Shown: positions 1-12,008 of the stretch, one piece after another | How positions within the stretch are numbered: position 1 is the first letter of the stretch | How the letters are laid out: every line of letters begins with the position of its first letter | Assembly (NCBI GenBank): GCA_964036195.1 | Contig: OZ038450.1 | Span: forward strand, 8,248,701-8,312,700 | Direction of reading: 5' to 3' | Source: Sphaerolaimus hirsutus | Lineage: Eukaryota; Nematoda; Chromadorea; Monhysterida; Sphaerolaimidae | Length of the DNA stretch: 64,000 bases | Notes under the pieces: generated by a model | The model's input: only the letters and a program-made list of their open reading frames with translations | Database searches by the model: none | What the model was told of the DNA's origin: nothing | Program-made: the position numbers and the translations under genes

Positions 1-368
1 TAACCCCCCTCCCTGCTATCTAGCTATCTGGAGCGATTTTTGAAAATTTTTGAGATATTTTCTTTAATCGATAATATTTCTTAGATTATATTTAAGCTGA
101 GATTGTATTTTCTCAAAATCACCTATTTTTATCCATGCTAGCGGTGTTGCATACTTTCAGGTCGAGGGCACTCGCCCAGCAGTTGTAATTACTTGCAGGT
201 TGCTACTGCCTGCAAAGAGAGAGTTTACTTGCAGAGAGAGTTCCACCAAGTGTCATGCCACTGGAGTATAAAAAAAAAAATGGTTTGTACATTGTGCAGA
301 TGTGATCTTTCAGATTTCAGTACAATGTGTGCCAGGGTATCAAAATTTACTGTACCGTATCACAGGGG

Positions 369-1809
369 TAGTGATGTAAAAAGCGCCAGAGTTATGGCGC
401 CAAGCGCCAAAAGCGCCATGGCGCTTTTACCATTGCGGCGCCAAGCGCCAATGGCGCCAGACGATTTTAGCGCCAAGCGCCAAAAGCGCCATGGCGCTGT
501 TCCAGACCGTAGCGCCAAGCGCCAATGGCGTCAGAAGACTATAGCGCCAGCGCCAAAAATTTCTTGGTCGATTTTAAATTAACCATGTGCATCGATATGT
601 AAAGTTACATGGTACGTTGTATATGGATCGAACTGTATGCCAAATACACAAAGCTGTTCCTCTACTTTACAAATGAAGCTGCCTGAAAATTTGTGCAAAA
701 CATTTACTCGCAGTGAATGCAAGTACAGTACCGTATAGTATATTCTCAAAAAAGACCCTAAGGGAGTAATTACTTTGTCAGAAGTTTTTGAGGGAGGTAA
801 TCAAGATGGTGTTAATCAAGAGGGTGTTATTCTAGGAGGAGTTTTTTCCCCTCGGAACTTGCACGTTATTCATTGTATGAATGCATTTCCTAACTCATGT
901 AATCCGGGTATTTGATAGTTCAACGACAACAAAAACAAGGTATCCATGCAAAAATTTGTCTTCATCGGAATTGAAATCATTGATGGATAAATGTACATAT
1001 CAAATACCCAGATGGGGGAATGATTCAAGGGGGTATTTTTATCAATTGGTCAACAAGGGGAGTTATTCAGTGGGTGTTATTCAACGGATTGTCTGACAAA
1101 AAATGTGAGATGATAGTTAGGTAGATTGTAAAGTGTACATTCAGCATGCTATATACCGTATTTCCTCGAAATACCCCCCTCAAAATCGGCACTATGAATT
1201 TGTGGTCCGAGAAATGCATAACAGATGTTCAAAACACTTACTGTGTTACGTTAGAACATCGTTTATACCATCTATATCCTTATATAAGGCTGTAAAAACT
1301 TATAAATGGTGGTTATTGTTGCATTTTTCACGTTTTTCTCTCAAAATTCTCACTCTGAAACAATCACCCCCGGGGGGTATTTCGAGGAAATACGGTCGGT
1401 AGGTAGTTTTTTTCTGAATACAGAAAGTTTCAGTAGTGAAGCAAGTGAAGTTGTGCTATTTATATTTATATCAATGAAATTTGGATGTGTGAACCACAAT
1501 AATTGTTAGGTGATGGAAGAATTGGATGGAACAAAAAACAATCATCTCATATTTTGATGGCATTTTTGATGCCACCTATCGAAAACCTACACAGATGGTA
1601 TGGCGCTTTTTGGCGCTTTTTAACCTGTGAGCGCCAAGCGCCAATGGCGCCACGGCATTATAGTGCCAAGCGCCAAAAGCGCCATGGCGCTTTTGGAGGT
1701 CTCGGCGCCAAGCGCCAATGGCGCCACGGCATTATAGCGCCAAGCGCCAATGGCGGCACGGCAAAAAGGCGCCAAGCGCCAAAAGCGCCATGGCGCTTTT
1801 ACATCACTA
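369..1809. mobile_element. hAT-like element with GCGCCAAGCGCCAAAA arrays
   Basis: TAGTGATGTAAAAAGCGCC at 369 and GGCGCTTTTACATCACTA ending at 1809 are inverted ends. CACAGGGG at 361-368 and 1810-1817 is a perfect 8-bp target duplication. Both ends run into arrays of GCGCCAAGCGCCAAAAGCGCC with variants. The middle (about 570-1590) is other repeat material, including a TA-flanked MITE at 1154-1397. No transposase is seen. Confidence 0.8.
1154..1397. mobile_element. TA-flanked MITE (TACCGTATTTCCTCGAAATA ends)
   Basis: Inverted ends TACCGTATTTCCTCGAAATA and the complementary TATTTCGAGGAAATACGGT. The TA at the edge is compatible with a Tc1/mariner-type target. Related copies lie at 16226-16592, 20886-21167, 41688-42144, 44530-44747 and 48711-49900. 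Confidence 0.65.
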
Positions 1810-1819
1810 CACAGGGGTA

Positions 1820-2762
1820 TCTTGAATTTTGACCCTCCGAGTGGTCGTATAGATAGCAAATCGCTCCTCTGGAGGGATAGATAGCTGAAAAATTTTCTGG
1901 GGGGGGGGTGGTGGGGTTGGGGGGGGGGGGTTGGGGGGGGGGTTGTGGTGGTTCGATATATAGGCTTTTTCGGGGCATATAAGGAAGAAAATGGAGAAAA
2001 ATCGCTAAAAGTAGGTGTAAAATGGCTCAAAATGGGTATACAAGGGCATATAGAAGAAAATATAGCTGAAAATAGGCAAATAGGAAACAGAGCCATGATT
2101 TTGGAAGTGAAAATCTATAAAACGATATGAAAAATAGCGATTTTGAGCAAAAATTGGGGTATAGTTTAGCAAAAATCGCTCCAGATAGCAGGGCCGTATC
2201 CAGGGGGGGCGGGGGGGCTGCAGCCCCCCCCCCTCCCGGGGCGAGACCAGAAAGTGACCGGAAAATGCGATTTTTTTAACGTCAGCGTAAAAAATTTTGC
2301 GCGCAAGCGCGCATTCTTCACCAAACATATGGTATTATCGTCAGATTTGCTCCATGTGGCTGCAAATCGTTATAAATACACCCAATGTGGTGCTTATTTC
2401 TGTTTTGTATGTATATTTACATACATATACAGCGTTCCATGGCGCTGGCGTTAACGCCAATGGCGCCATGGCGTGGCGCCTACTAATGGCGCCAGCGCCA
2501 TTCCGCCACTATGTAGCTAAAATTTTAGGGGGGGGGGGGGCTGAGCCCCCCCCCCCTCGCCGGCCTCCGTAAACAAGCAGCCCCCCCCCCCGCTCAAAAA
2601 TCCTGGATACGTCCCTGCCAGATAGGTAGATAGCTGGCCGATTTGGGGGGTTCAAGGGGTAGTAGCCCAAAATTTTGCCTTCGGGATAGATAGATAGCTG
2701 AGCGGCCTCCGGGATAGATAGATAGCTGGGCGGTTTGGGGGGTGTAACCCCCCCCCCCCCCA
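1820..2762. repeat. GATAGATAGCTG-family repeat, interrupted
   Basis: The left part has CAAATCGCTCCTCTGGAGGG and ATAGATAGCTGAAAAATTTT followed by long G runs. The right part has ATAGATAGATAGCTGAGCGG and long C runs. It is split by the element at 2189-2617. The same family recurs at 5454-5972, 8433-9361, 9544-10048 and about 10130-10740. Confidence 0.6.
2189..2617. mobile_element. hAT-like element, CAGGGACGTATCC family
   Basis: Ends CAGGGCCGTATCC and GGATACGTCCCTG, with perfect 8-bp duplication CCAGATAG (2181-2188, 2618-2625). The body contains the palindrome GCGCGCAAGCGCGC and GGCGCCATGGCG words and is bordered by long G and C runs. Related copies: 5082-6032, 23759-24217, 29110-29403, 31553-31984, 39338-39763. 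Confidence 0.85.
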
Positions 2763-3293
2763 TTCGATCATACGATGCCGTATCATACTGTACCGAAAAA
2801 TTGAATAAATTACCATACTGTTTATCGGGATTTACGAAATTTCTGAAGTCCGCAATTTTTGAATATCCAAAACAACATTTTTAAGTCTGACGCTGGCACG
2901 ACAAAGCTTGCCAATACTTTTCAGATACCTCAGACATTTTTCTACATTTTTGTACCCAAAACGTTTATTGTCCGGCAAATACACTACCGTGCAGAATAGT
3001 TGGGACTTTTCACCCTTAGGAAAGAGGAGGCTTTTTGTCCACCCACACTTTTGTTGCTAGGGTTGGGACGATATATCGTATCGAATATCGAATATCGGAT
3101 ATCGACTATTTTTTCATATCGAATATCGATATCGAAAATTTTGAAAAAATATCGAATATCCATATTGAATATCGACCATTTTTTTCGATATTTTCGATAT
3201 TCTATCCTCCATGGGCCTGACTTCAAGTAAGCCAGGAATGGCACTATAAGAAGGCAATTCCATAAGCAATTTTTTTTAAATTTTGCGCGCAAG

Positions 3294-4066
3294 TAGGGTT
3301 CAAACGGGATTGACTTTTCGGGATCGGGATTGGGATTGGTTTTTTGAGATTTCGGGATCGGGATTAGCATTGAAAAAATCTCTGGGAGATTTATATTTAA
3401 AAAATCTCAGAAAATCTCAGAAAATAATAAGATTTTCTGAGATTTATATTTTTTCCACAATTTTCCAGAGAGATTTAATTATATTTTCTTTTTGAGAGAT
3501 TTTCTGAGATTTTTAAAAATATCAGAAAATCTCTCAAATTCTGATATTTATATTTTTTTTTATTTTTTCCAGGTATTTTGAGAGTGATTTAATTATATTT
3601 TTTTCTTGAGAGATTTTCTGAGATTATATTTAATTATATTTTCCAAAAATTGATGATTTTTTTCAATGCTAATCGGGATCAGGATTGGCCGGGATTGGGG
3701 TCACGTGATCGGGATCGGGATCTGGATTGGCATTTTTTCGGGATCGGGATTGGGGTCTTGGGATAGAGATTTTGGCCAATGTTTTGGCATCCACAGTTGT
3801 TCATAAAGGTCTAAAAACACTGTTGGATGCCAGAAACGTGGCATACAATGAACGCTGGGGGTTTGCGTTCACATTATTGCATGCAAAAACGTCGTTTTTT
3901 CACTTTTAATAATTTCCACTAATTTTTCCGGGATCGGGATCCCGGACTTTGGAGTTTCTCGGGATCGGGATCGGGATTTGAAAAGTTTCGGGATCAGGAT
4001 CGGGATCGGGACTGCTAAATCCCGGAATTTCACGGGATCCGGGATCGGGATCCCGTTTGAACCCTA
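3294..4066. mobile_element. hAT-like element with GGGATCGGGATT arrays (copy 1)
   Basis: Ends TAGGGTTCAAACGGGAT and ATCCCGTTTGAACCCTA; perfect 8-bp duplication CGCGCAAG. The body is GGGATCGGGATTGGG arrays around a unique core containing TTGTTCATAAAGGTCTAAAA. It holds a further insertion at 3365-3671. Confidence 0.88.
3365..3671. mobile_element. hAT-like element TAGCATTGAAAAAATC, innermost of the nest
   Basis: Ends TAGCATTGAAAAAATC and GATTTTTTTCAATGCTA-like, with perfect 8-bp duplication ATCGGGAT. The body is repeats of AAAATCTCAGAAAATCTC and its complement. Related DNA is at 15699-15970 and 51405-51730. Confidence 0.75.
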
Positions 4067-5081
4067 CGCGCAAGCGCGCAATTTGTTCTCACATGAAAGG
4101 TATTTTTGTTACAGCACTTGCGACAGCATCAAATCTTGTGCAAATGCACTCACATATGTTCACATAAAAGTATATGTAAATATGTTTAATAGTTACTTAC
4201 ACCATGGGAACATCATTGGCACCTTGGCATGGCACCTATAAATGGGGCTGGCACCTTTTCCTTACCAGGTGCCAGTTCCGCAAAATGAGAAGTGAACTGG
4301 CAAATGCGAAGTGAATTGAGAAGAAGATTGGCAAAAGCGAAGTGAAAATGGCAAGTAAATTAGCAAAAGCAAAGTAAAAATTAAAAAATAGAAAGTGATT
4401 TCCCTTCGCTTTCGCCAATTTTCTTCTCAATTCACTTCTCACTTCTCATTTCACTTCGCATTTGCCATTCCACTTCTCACTTCTCATTTTGCGGAACTGG
4501 CCCCTGATCTGTCACATTTTAAAACCATTTTCTCATTTTGATCATTGTAAGCCATTTAAATTTGTATCATCCACTTTTCTGTAGAGATGATCAATTGGGT
4601 TTGTGACCAAATAGAAATACAATATGCCAAATGAGATATGCCCTGCTATACCAAAAACAAAAAATCGAAAATATTGAAATATCGATATTGAATATCGACC
4701 ATTTTTTCATATCGAATATCGAATATCGATATCAAGGGTCCATATTGTATCAAGATCGAATATCGAGTTTCAGAAAAAAATATCGAATATTGAATATCGA
4801 TATAGAAAAAGTCATATCGTCCCAACCCTATTTGTTGCTTCCTCTTCCTTTGCGCCTTGTCCAATTTTGATGCTGTTCAAGTATGTTGGGGTTTGGGGAT
4901 GCGGCTAAAACCTATTAAAAAATTCCTCCAAAAAATCCCCCAGTCTTGAGATAAAGGGGCCTTAAAGAAGCACATGCATTTAACATGGCAAATCTGGCCA
5001 GGTGACTGATGCTCAATAACTTGGTCATTTCTTGGCCGATTTAGACCATTCAACGTTTAAAATGATCAGGATGACCTGATG

Positions 5082-6032
5082 CAAGGACGTATCCAGGGGG
5101 GCAGGGGGCTGCAGCCCCCCCCCCCTTCCCGGGGTGAGACCTAAAAACTCCCAGAAAATGCAACTTTTCCTACATATTTTCGATGTTTCTACAAAATTTT
5201 GCACGCAATTTCTTCCCCATGCATTGTTTTTTCAGTGGATCGGTCCCTGTAAACCTATATCCTTCAAATTGAACACATTTTTGCAACTTTCGCTGTATAT
5301 GTATATACATATAAAGCAGTTCCTGGCGCTGGCGCCAACGCCAATAGCGCCATGGCGTGGCGCCTTTGTATGGCGCTAGCACCAAAATGCATTTCCATCC
5401 CTAAATAGGGGAAAAATTTAGGGGGGGCTCAGCCCCCCCCCCTTTTGCCGGCCCAGGGGTCTCCAGGATTTTGGCCCTCACGGGGGCTGGATAGATAGCA
5501 AATCGCTCCTCTGGAGGGATAGATAGCTGAAAAAATTTTCTGGGGGGGGGGCTTGGGGGGGGCTGGGGGGGGGGGGCTGGCGGGGGCACAATATATAGGC
5601 TTTTTTCAAGGTTCAGAAGGCAGAAAGGGGAAAAAATCGCTAAGAATCAGTTAAAAGTAGCCAGTATAAAATGGCTAAAAATAGGTATATAACCATGTAA
5701 ATATATAGCCGGAAAGCATGATTTTGAACGTGAAAAACTATAAAAAGGTGCGAAAATTGGTGATTTTGAGCGAAAATTGTGGCAAAATTTCTCAAAAACC
5801 ACTCCAGATAGATAGATAGCTGAGTGATTTGGGGGGGGATCTTTTGGGGTAGTAGCCAAAAATTTTGCCTTGGTATAGATAGATAGCTGAGCAGCCTCTG
5901 GGATAGATAGATAGCTGGCCGATTTGGGGGGGGGCAGCCCCCCCCCCCCAGCCCCCCCCTAGGAGACTCCTGTGCTGGCCCCCGTAAACAAGCAGCCCCC
6001 CCCCCCGTTCAAAAATCCTGGATACATCCCTG
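5082..6032. mobile_element. hAT-like element, CAGGGACGTATCC family, with nested copy
   Basis: Ends CAAGGACGTATCC and GGATACATCCCTG; perfect 8-bp duplication ACCTGATG. It contains a GATAG-family element at 5454-5972 (ends CAGGGGTCTCC and GGAGACTCCTG, flanks TGCCGGCC/TGCTGGCC, 7 of 8). Confidence 0.83.
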
Positions 6033-6040
6033 ACCTGATG

Positions 6041-7670
6041 ATCACATTTATTATGTTGGATTAGTGTTGTCTAAATTCCTTATGTCGATTTGACCCGGTT
6101 TTTCAACACGAAAATCTTCTGAATTTTTCTGAACATTTTATCATATACTTTAGACAACGAGAATTCATATAAAACAAAAATGAGCTCAATATCTCATTCC
6201 AATAAAAAGTTATGGGACTTCAAACTTATTGGTGGCATCAAAATTCCTTGTGTTGACTTGACTGGGGTTTCTAACAACAAATTTTGTTTTTGAACATGTC
6301 ATCATATACTTTAGACAGCGAGGATTCATATAGCAAAAAAAACGTTTTCAATATCTCTTTCCAATCAGAAATTATATCACTGCAAACTTCCATCTTCTTT
6401 CTATACAAAAAATTGCACATTACATATTCACAGTTGAGACAAGTTTTATGGCCAATAGAGCAAAGCCAAAATCTGTAGTTTACACACCAAATCATCCCGG
6501 GCACATGTAGCCAACCCCCAAGGATACCCACCTATAGTATACAAATGTTTGGCACATTCATCATTTTGAAATTTTGGCAGTGTTAGTCATGCAGTGAAAA
6601 AGTCCCAACTATTCTGCACGCTAGTGTATATCAGGATTTATGTCAGATGAAAACCACCAAAATTAGGGAGTAATGCACAAAATTTGGAATAAAAAGTCGT
6701 GTAGCTGGCTAATGGGGTGGGAAGAGTTGTGTCAGTTTTTTGCAATTATGTAGCTTGTAAATTCTCATTCAGTGCATAAGATATTTGGACATCACACTCC
6801 CACTGGCTTATTAACGGGCATTTTTTAAAGGCTCACTCTGATAGAAACTTCAGTGATTATGTAATGGTGCCAAACTGAAAACGCCATTGAAAAGGCCAGT
6901 CGAAAAGTACCCATTTACCAAAACATGAATATATACCGCGCGTGTCGTCTGCCGAAAAATTGAGATTTATAGGTTAACTGAAAATAAACAGTGCATTTTA
7001 CATAGAAATTTAGAAATTAGAAATTTACATAGAAATTTACATAGAACTTTAGAAATTTGTTCATAAATTCTGCAATTTCCAAACCACTTATTTTCACATT
7101 GTAAGTATTCTTATTTTAAATGATGAACAGAAATGTTTCTTCCCACTGCGAAAAGCCACACCGTTTGCCACGCTAATGTGAGCATTCAATAGAGAAACCA
7201 CTATGAAGGATTTCATTGAACTGCTTACCGTATATCCTTGAATAAGACCCCCCTTGAATAACTCCCCCTGGTGGCCGAGGGAGGAAAAAATAACCCCCTA
7301 GAATAACTCCGCCCACTTAAAAAATTCCCCCTCTAGGATAGGCGGAAAAGATGTTGGGTCAATTTAAAAGCCAATAAATCTCCGGAATGGACAGATCACT
7401 ACAGTGTTTGAGAGGTAACGCGCTTCTAGACACTCCTATCCAGAGGCCTAAAAGGGGGATTGCGGGAAGGATAACTTCAAAACGCTACAGCTAAACCCTT
7501 GTTTACCTCGATGCGGATGGTTGCGAATTTTTTAAAAACGTTTCGTTCACCCCCCCCCCCCCTTAAAGTTTTCGGTAAAATTGACCCGACTCAAAAAATA
7601 GCCCAAAGAGTTGTCTGCATGATGTACGGATCGCCCCCAATATAACGCCGTGTGGGCCGTGTAAGCGGGC
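6041..7670. other. Gene-free stretch
   Basis: 6041-6626 is the right arm of the Tc1-like element. 6627-7227 is AT-rich with no repeat or coding pattern I recognise. 7228-7340 resembles the left half of the ATATCCTTGAATAAG MITE family. 7341-7670 has a C-run and nothing else supportable. Confidence 0.5.
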
Positions 7671-8229
7671 TAGGGTTCAAACGGGATTGACTTTTCGGGA
7701 TTGGGATCGGGATTCACTTTTTGAGATTTCGGGATCGGGATTGGGGTTTCGGGATTGGGATCGGGATTGGTATTTTGAGATTTCGGGATCGGGATCGGGA
7801 TTGGCCGGGATTGGGGTCACGGGATCAGGATTGGGATTGGCATTTTTTCGGGATCGGGATTGGGGTCTAGGGATAGAGATTTTTGTCACTGTTCTGGCAT
7901 TCACAGTTGTTCATAAAGGTCTCAAAACACTGTTGGATGCCAGAAAAGTGACATAAAATGGACGCTGGAGGTTTGCGTTCACATTTTTGCACGCAAAAAT
8001 GTCATTTTTTCACTTTTTATAATTTTCACTATTTTTCCGGGATCGGGATCCCGGACTTGGGAGATTCTTGGGATCGGGATTTGAAAGTTCTCGGGATCGG
8101 GATCGGGATTGGTATTTTTGGATTTCGGGATTGGGATCGGGATCGGGATTGGGGTTTCGGGATCGGGATCGGGACTGCTAAATCCCGGAATTTCACGGGA
8201 TCCGGGATCGGGATCCCGTTTGAACCCTA
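7671..8229. mobile_element. hAT-like element with GGGATCGGGATT arrays (copy 2)
   Basis: Ends TAGGGTTCAAACGGGAT and ATCCCGTTTGAACCCTA; perfect 8-bp duplication AAGCGGGC. It has the same unique core (CACAGTTGTTCATAAAGG) as the copy at 3294-4066 but lacks the inner insertion, so it shows the intact empty form. Confidence 0.9.
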
Positions 8230-8432
8230 AAGCGGGCCACGCATTTTTTATACCAAAATGCAGTGTTTACCTCGGTCCGGACGGTGGCTCCAAATCTTAT
8301 ATACCTAGTCTGTTTTTCAAGGTCAGAATTTGGCCGAAACATAGAACAAGGATCGGAACAAGAACAGGAACAAGAACAAGGCCGGATCGAGGTAAACAAG
8401 GGTTTACCTACTCCTGCGAAGACAACATGTCC

Positions 8433-9361
8433 CAGGGGTTTCTAATGCGGGCTGGGGGGGTGGGCTGCCCGCCCCCAAATCGGCCAACTATCCTGGAGGC
8501 CGCTCAGCTACATATCTATCGAAGCAAAATTTTTGGCTGCTTTCCCCTGATATACCCACAGAAAAAATCTACCAGCTAGCCTCCCCTGTATCTGGAGTGA
8601 TTTTTGGGAAATTCCCCAATTATCTCAAAATCGCTAATTTTCATAATTTTTTTACACATTTAACATTAAAAACCAATAGTATGATTTTCCAGACTTCAAA
8701 ATCACTATCGTTCATGTGCATTATTGCCTATTTTCAACTATTTTTTTGCTATATATGTATNNNNNNNNNNNNNNNNNNNNNNNNNNNNNNNNNNNNNNNN
8801 NNNNNNNNNNNNNNNNNNNNNNNNNNNNNNNNNNNNNNNNNNNNNNNNNNNNNNNNNNNNNNNNNNNNNNNNNNNNNNNNNNNNNNNNNNNNNNNNNNNN
8901 NNNNNNNNNNNNNNNNNNNNNNNNNNNNNNNNNNNNNNNNNNNNNNNNNNNNNNNNNNNNCTGGGGGGCTTGGGGGGGGCTGGCAGGGGCACAATATATA
9001 TTTTCAAGGTAAAAAGGGCAGAAAGGGGAAAAAGTCGCTAATAATCAGTTAAAAGTAGCCAAAAGAAGGTATAAAATGGCTAAAAATTTGTATATAATGA
9101 TGTATATAGCCGGAAAGCACGATTTTTAAGGTGAAAAACTATAAAAAAGGTGCAAAAATGCGTGATTTTGAGTGAAAATTGGGGCAAAATTTCTCAAAAA
9201 CGACTCCAGATAGAAAGATAGCTGAGCGATTTGGGGTGGGGTCTTTGGGGGTAGTAGCCAAAAATTTTGCCTCAGGATAGATAGATAGCTGAGCGGCCTC
9301 CAGGATAGATAGATAGCTGGCCGATTTGGGGGGGCAGCCCCCCCCCCCTAGGAGACCCCTG
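8433..9361. repeat. GATAGATAGCTG-family repeat with the assembly gap
   Basis: Starts CAGGGGTTTCTAATGCGGGC and ends GGAGACCCCTG. The 200 unknown bases at 8761-8960 fall inside, next to a long G run. The flanks do not match (ACATGTCC against ATTTGGGT), so the gap may join parts of two different copies. Confidence 0.5.
8761..8960. other. Assembly gap, 200 N
   Basis: An exact run of 200 N, the usual fixed-size scaffold gap. Reading frames drawn across it are meaningless. Confidence 0.99.
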
Positions 9362-9543
9362 ATTTGGGTGCCTTTGAAAAAAAACATTTCATTAAAAAAA
9401 CATAATTCTTTAAACCCAGGTCATTGAAAAAGATGTTTTTTCCATCCCTTGTTGGGACTGCTATAAAATTCCGGGACCAGGACTGAGAAGTCGGGACCGG
9501 GACCAGGACTGGCTTTTTTAATTGTCGGGACCGGGACCGGGAC

Positions 9544-10048
9544 CAGGGGTCCTAGGGGGAGGGGGGGCTGGGGGGGGGCTGCCCCCCCAAATCGGCCAGC
9601 TATCTATCTATCCCGGAGGTCGCTCAGCTATCTATCTATCCCGAGGCAAAATTTTTGGCTACTACCCCAAAAGACCCCCCCCCCAAATCGCTCAGCTATC
9701 TATCTATCTGGAGTGGTTTTTGAGAAATTTTTCCCCAATTTTCGCTCAAAATCACTAATGTTCGCACCTTTTTATAGTTTTTCACCTTCAAAATTGTGCT
9801 TTCCGGCTATATACTTGGTTATATACCTATTTTTAGCCATTTTATACCTACTTTTGGCTACTTTTAACTGATTATTAGCGATTTTTTCCCCTTTCTGCCT
9901 TCTTAACCTTGAAAAAGCCTATATATTGTGCCCCCGCCAGCCCCCCCCCAAGCCCCCCCCAGAAAAATTTTCCAGCTATCTATCCCTCCGGAGGAGCAAT
10001 TTGCTATCTATCCAGCCCCCGCGAGGGCCAAAATCCTGGAGACCCCTG
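9544..10048. mobile_element. GATAGATAGCTG-family element inserted in a GGGACC array
   Basis: Ends CAGGGGTCC and GGAGACCCCTG; perfect 8-bp duplication ACCGGGAC at 9536-9543 and 10049-10056. It is inverted relative to the copy at 5454-5972. The CA...TG ends and 8-bp duplication place the family with the hAT-like elements. The host DNA on both sides is a CGGGACCGGGACC array element (about 9455-10120). Confidence 0.82.
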
Positions 10049-10744
10049 ACCGGGACCACCCCAGTTCCGACTTTTTGCCGAACCATGTAAATACCAGGAC
10101 CTCGGTCACGTTTGAACCCTACAATAAACGCCCAGAAAAGTTTTCATCTAAAAATTTCATATCCCTCCGGAGGAGCGATTTACTACCTATCAGAACCCCC
10201 GCTGGTGTCCAAATTAACAAGACCAAATCCCTGTCAGCAGGGGTTTAGTGGATTTGGACCCTCCGGGGGTTCATATAGATATTAAATCGCTCCTCCAGAG
10301 GGAGATGGCTGAAAATAATTTGTGAGGGGTGGGATTTGGGGAGGGGGTTCGTGGGGGTTCAATATATAGGCTTTTTCAAGATGTAGATGGAAGAGGGAAA
10401 AAAATCGCTAAACGTAGATAAAAAATAGCTAAAAATAGGTATATAAACATATATGGTATGAAAATTAGCTGAAAATAGACAATAAAACACATGAACTAGT
10501 GTATTTTGAGGTGAAAAACCACAAAAATGTCTGAAAATCAGCGATTTTGAGAGAAAATTATGGCAAAATTACTTTAAAAATCGCTTCAGAAAGATAGACA
10601 GCTGGCGATTTTTTATCGGGGGTCGAGGGATAGTAACCAAAAAATTTGCCTCAGGGTAGATACATATTTAGCTGAGCGGCCCCGGGGATAAATAGATAGC
10701 TGGAGCATTTGGGGGGGTAACCCGCCCACCCCAACCCCCCCATA

Positions 10745-12000
10745 TAGGATTGGGATTTTCAAAATTTTCGGTTCCGGTACTCGGTTCTCGGTTCCAAAAG
10801 ATTTCGGTTCGGGTATCGGTTCTCGGTTCCTGAAAATTTTCGGTTCCGGTTCTCGGTTCGGTTCTTAAGCTCGGTTCCGGTTCGGTTCTTTCGGTTCTCA
10901 AATGATCAAAATATCGGTTCCGGGTAATAAAATAACCAGGTATCGGGTGATAATCAGCTGAAACACAGAAAAACAATATCCTAAATCCTCGAATAAGACC
11001 CCAGGGGAGTTATTGTTTCCTCAGTTGTTTTGGAGGGGGGAGTTATTCGAGGAGGGATTATTTTTTCCTCAGCAACTTTGGACTTAATTCATTGCATGGA
11101 TGTTATCTGTAAACTCATGTAATTCAATGTATTTAACTGTCCAACAACAACAAAGTGTGTATACACTGCATACACATCATGTATCTGCAGTTGCTGCTGT
11201 AGGCTAATATGCTTTTGTATTCATGTATTGTATCGTTGTCATCCAATGGGGGGAGTTATTCAAGAGGGGGGGGTATTCAAGGGGGAGTTATTTTTTCCTT
11301 GCCTCACCAATGGGGATTTATTCAAGGGGGAGTTATTTGAGGGGGGTCTTATTCGAGGATTTGCGGTACCTAATTATACATGTGTAAGTATAATACATTG
11401 GTTGGATATTTCATACTGCAGTAGCATATCACAGCTTATTATTTCATGGTAGAATGCAGAAATCAGAGTTCTTATAATACTGGTATTTTTTAAAAGTGTA
11501 AACGTAAAAGTATATGTTTTCTGTACTCGCGTACTTTCAAAAAGTAGACAAATAAATGAGTACTGGTATTTTTTCTGAAGGAAACATAAACGTATTTACG
11601 AAGTATGCGAGTACACATGTTTTTTGGGTACAAACGTAAAAACGTTTTGCCAACTATTATTAAAACTGCTACAAAACCAGTGAAAACTACCACCAGTGAT
11701 AATGTGTGTGTGAAATTAGACGCTCCTGTACAATAATAACACAGAGCCAAGATTTTTAGCTGCTGTTTAAAAATGGCTTAAATGTCAGTGTTGAAAAAAT
11801 GCTTTAAAATTTTTTTTTAAACTTTAGATTACTCGAAAATTTCGGTTCTTTCGGGTATTTACTTCGGTTCCGGGTATAAGGGCCGGTTCTCGGTTCCGGT
11901 TCGGTTCTCAAGCTCGGTTCCGGTTCTCGGTTCCAAAATAGTGCTCGGTTCTCGGTTCTCGGTTCGGTTCGGTTCGGGTCGGTTCGGGTCCCCAACCCTA
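10745..12000. mobile_element. hAT-like element with CGGTTCCGGTTCTCGG arrays
   Basis: Ends TAGGATTGGG and CCCCAACCCTA; perfect 8-bp duplication CCCCCATA (10737-10744, 12001-12008). CGGTTC/CGGTTCTCGG arrays sit inside each end. The centre holds a MITE with ATCCTCGAATAAGACCCC / GGTCTTATTCGAGGAT ends (about 10980-11372). Confidence 0.85.
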
Positions 12001-12008
12001 CCCCCATA

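Larger units (their letters stand above)
3058..4830. mobile_element. hAT-like element with ATATCGAATATCG arrays
   Basis: Ends TAGGGTTGGGACGATAT and ATATCGTCCCAACCCTA; perfect 8-bp duplication TTTGTTGC on both sides. Arrays of ATCGAATATCGATATCG lie inside each end. The middle contains the GCGCGCAAG palindrome, a second insertion (3294-4066), and a separate inverted repeat at 4258-4505. Confidence 0.85.
2982..6626. mobile_element. Tc1/mariner-like non-autonomous element carrying nested insertions
   Basis: Inverted ends CACTACCGTGCAGAATAGTT, GGGACTTTT and their complement ending CTAGTG at 6626, flanked by TA. The end sequence resembles Tc1-type termini (from memory). Its own DNA is only 2982-3057, 4831-5081 and 6033-6626; the rest is inserted hAT-like elements. 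No transposase reading frame is recognisable. Confidence 0.65.

Noticed and set aside
7671..8229. Long frame of GIGIGIG/RDRDWD repeats as a protein
   Set aside because: It is translation of a GGGATC array inside a transposon, open in several frames.
8597..9052. Open frames across the gap
   Set aside because: They run through 200 N and long G runs, so they carry no information.
5454..10048. GATAGATAG runs as binding sites for the GATA factor in the same window
   Set aside because: They are part of a mobile element copied at many sites and share its borders; nothing ties them to regulation.
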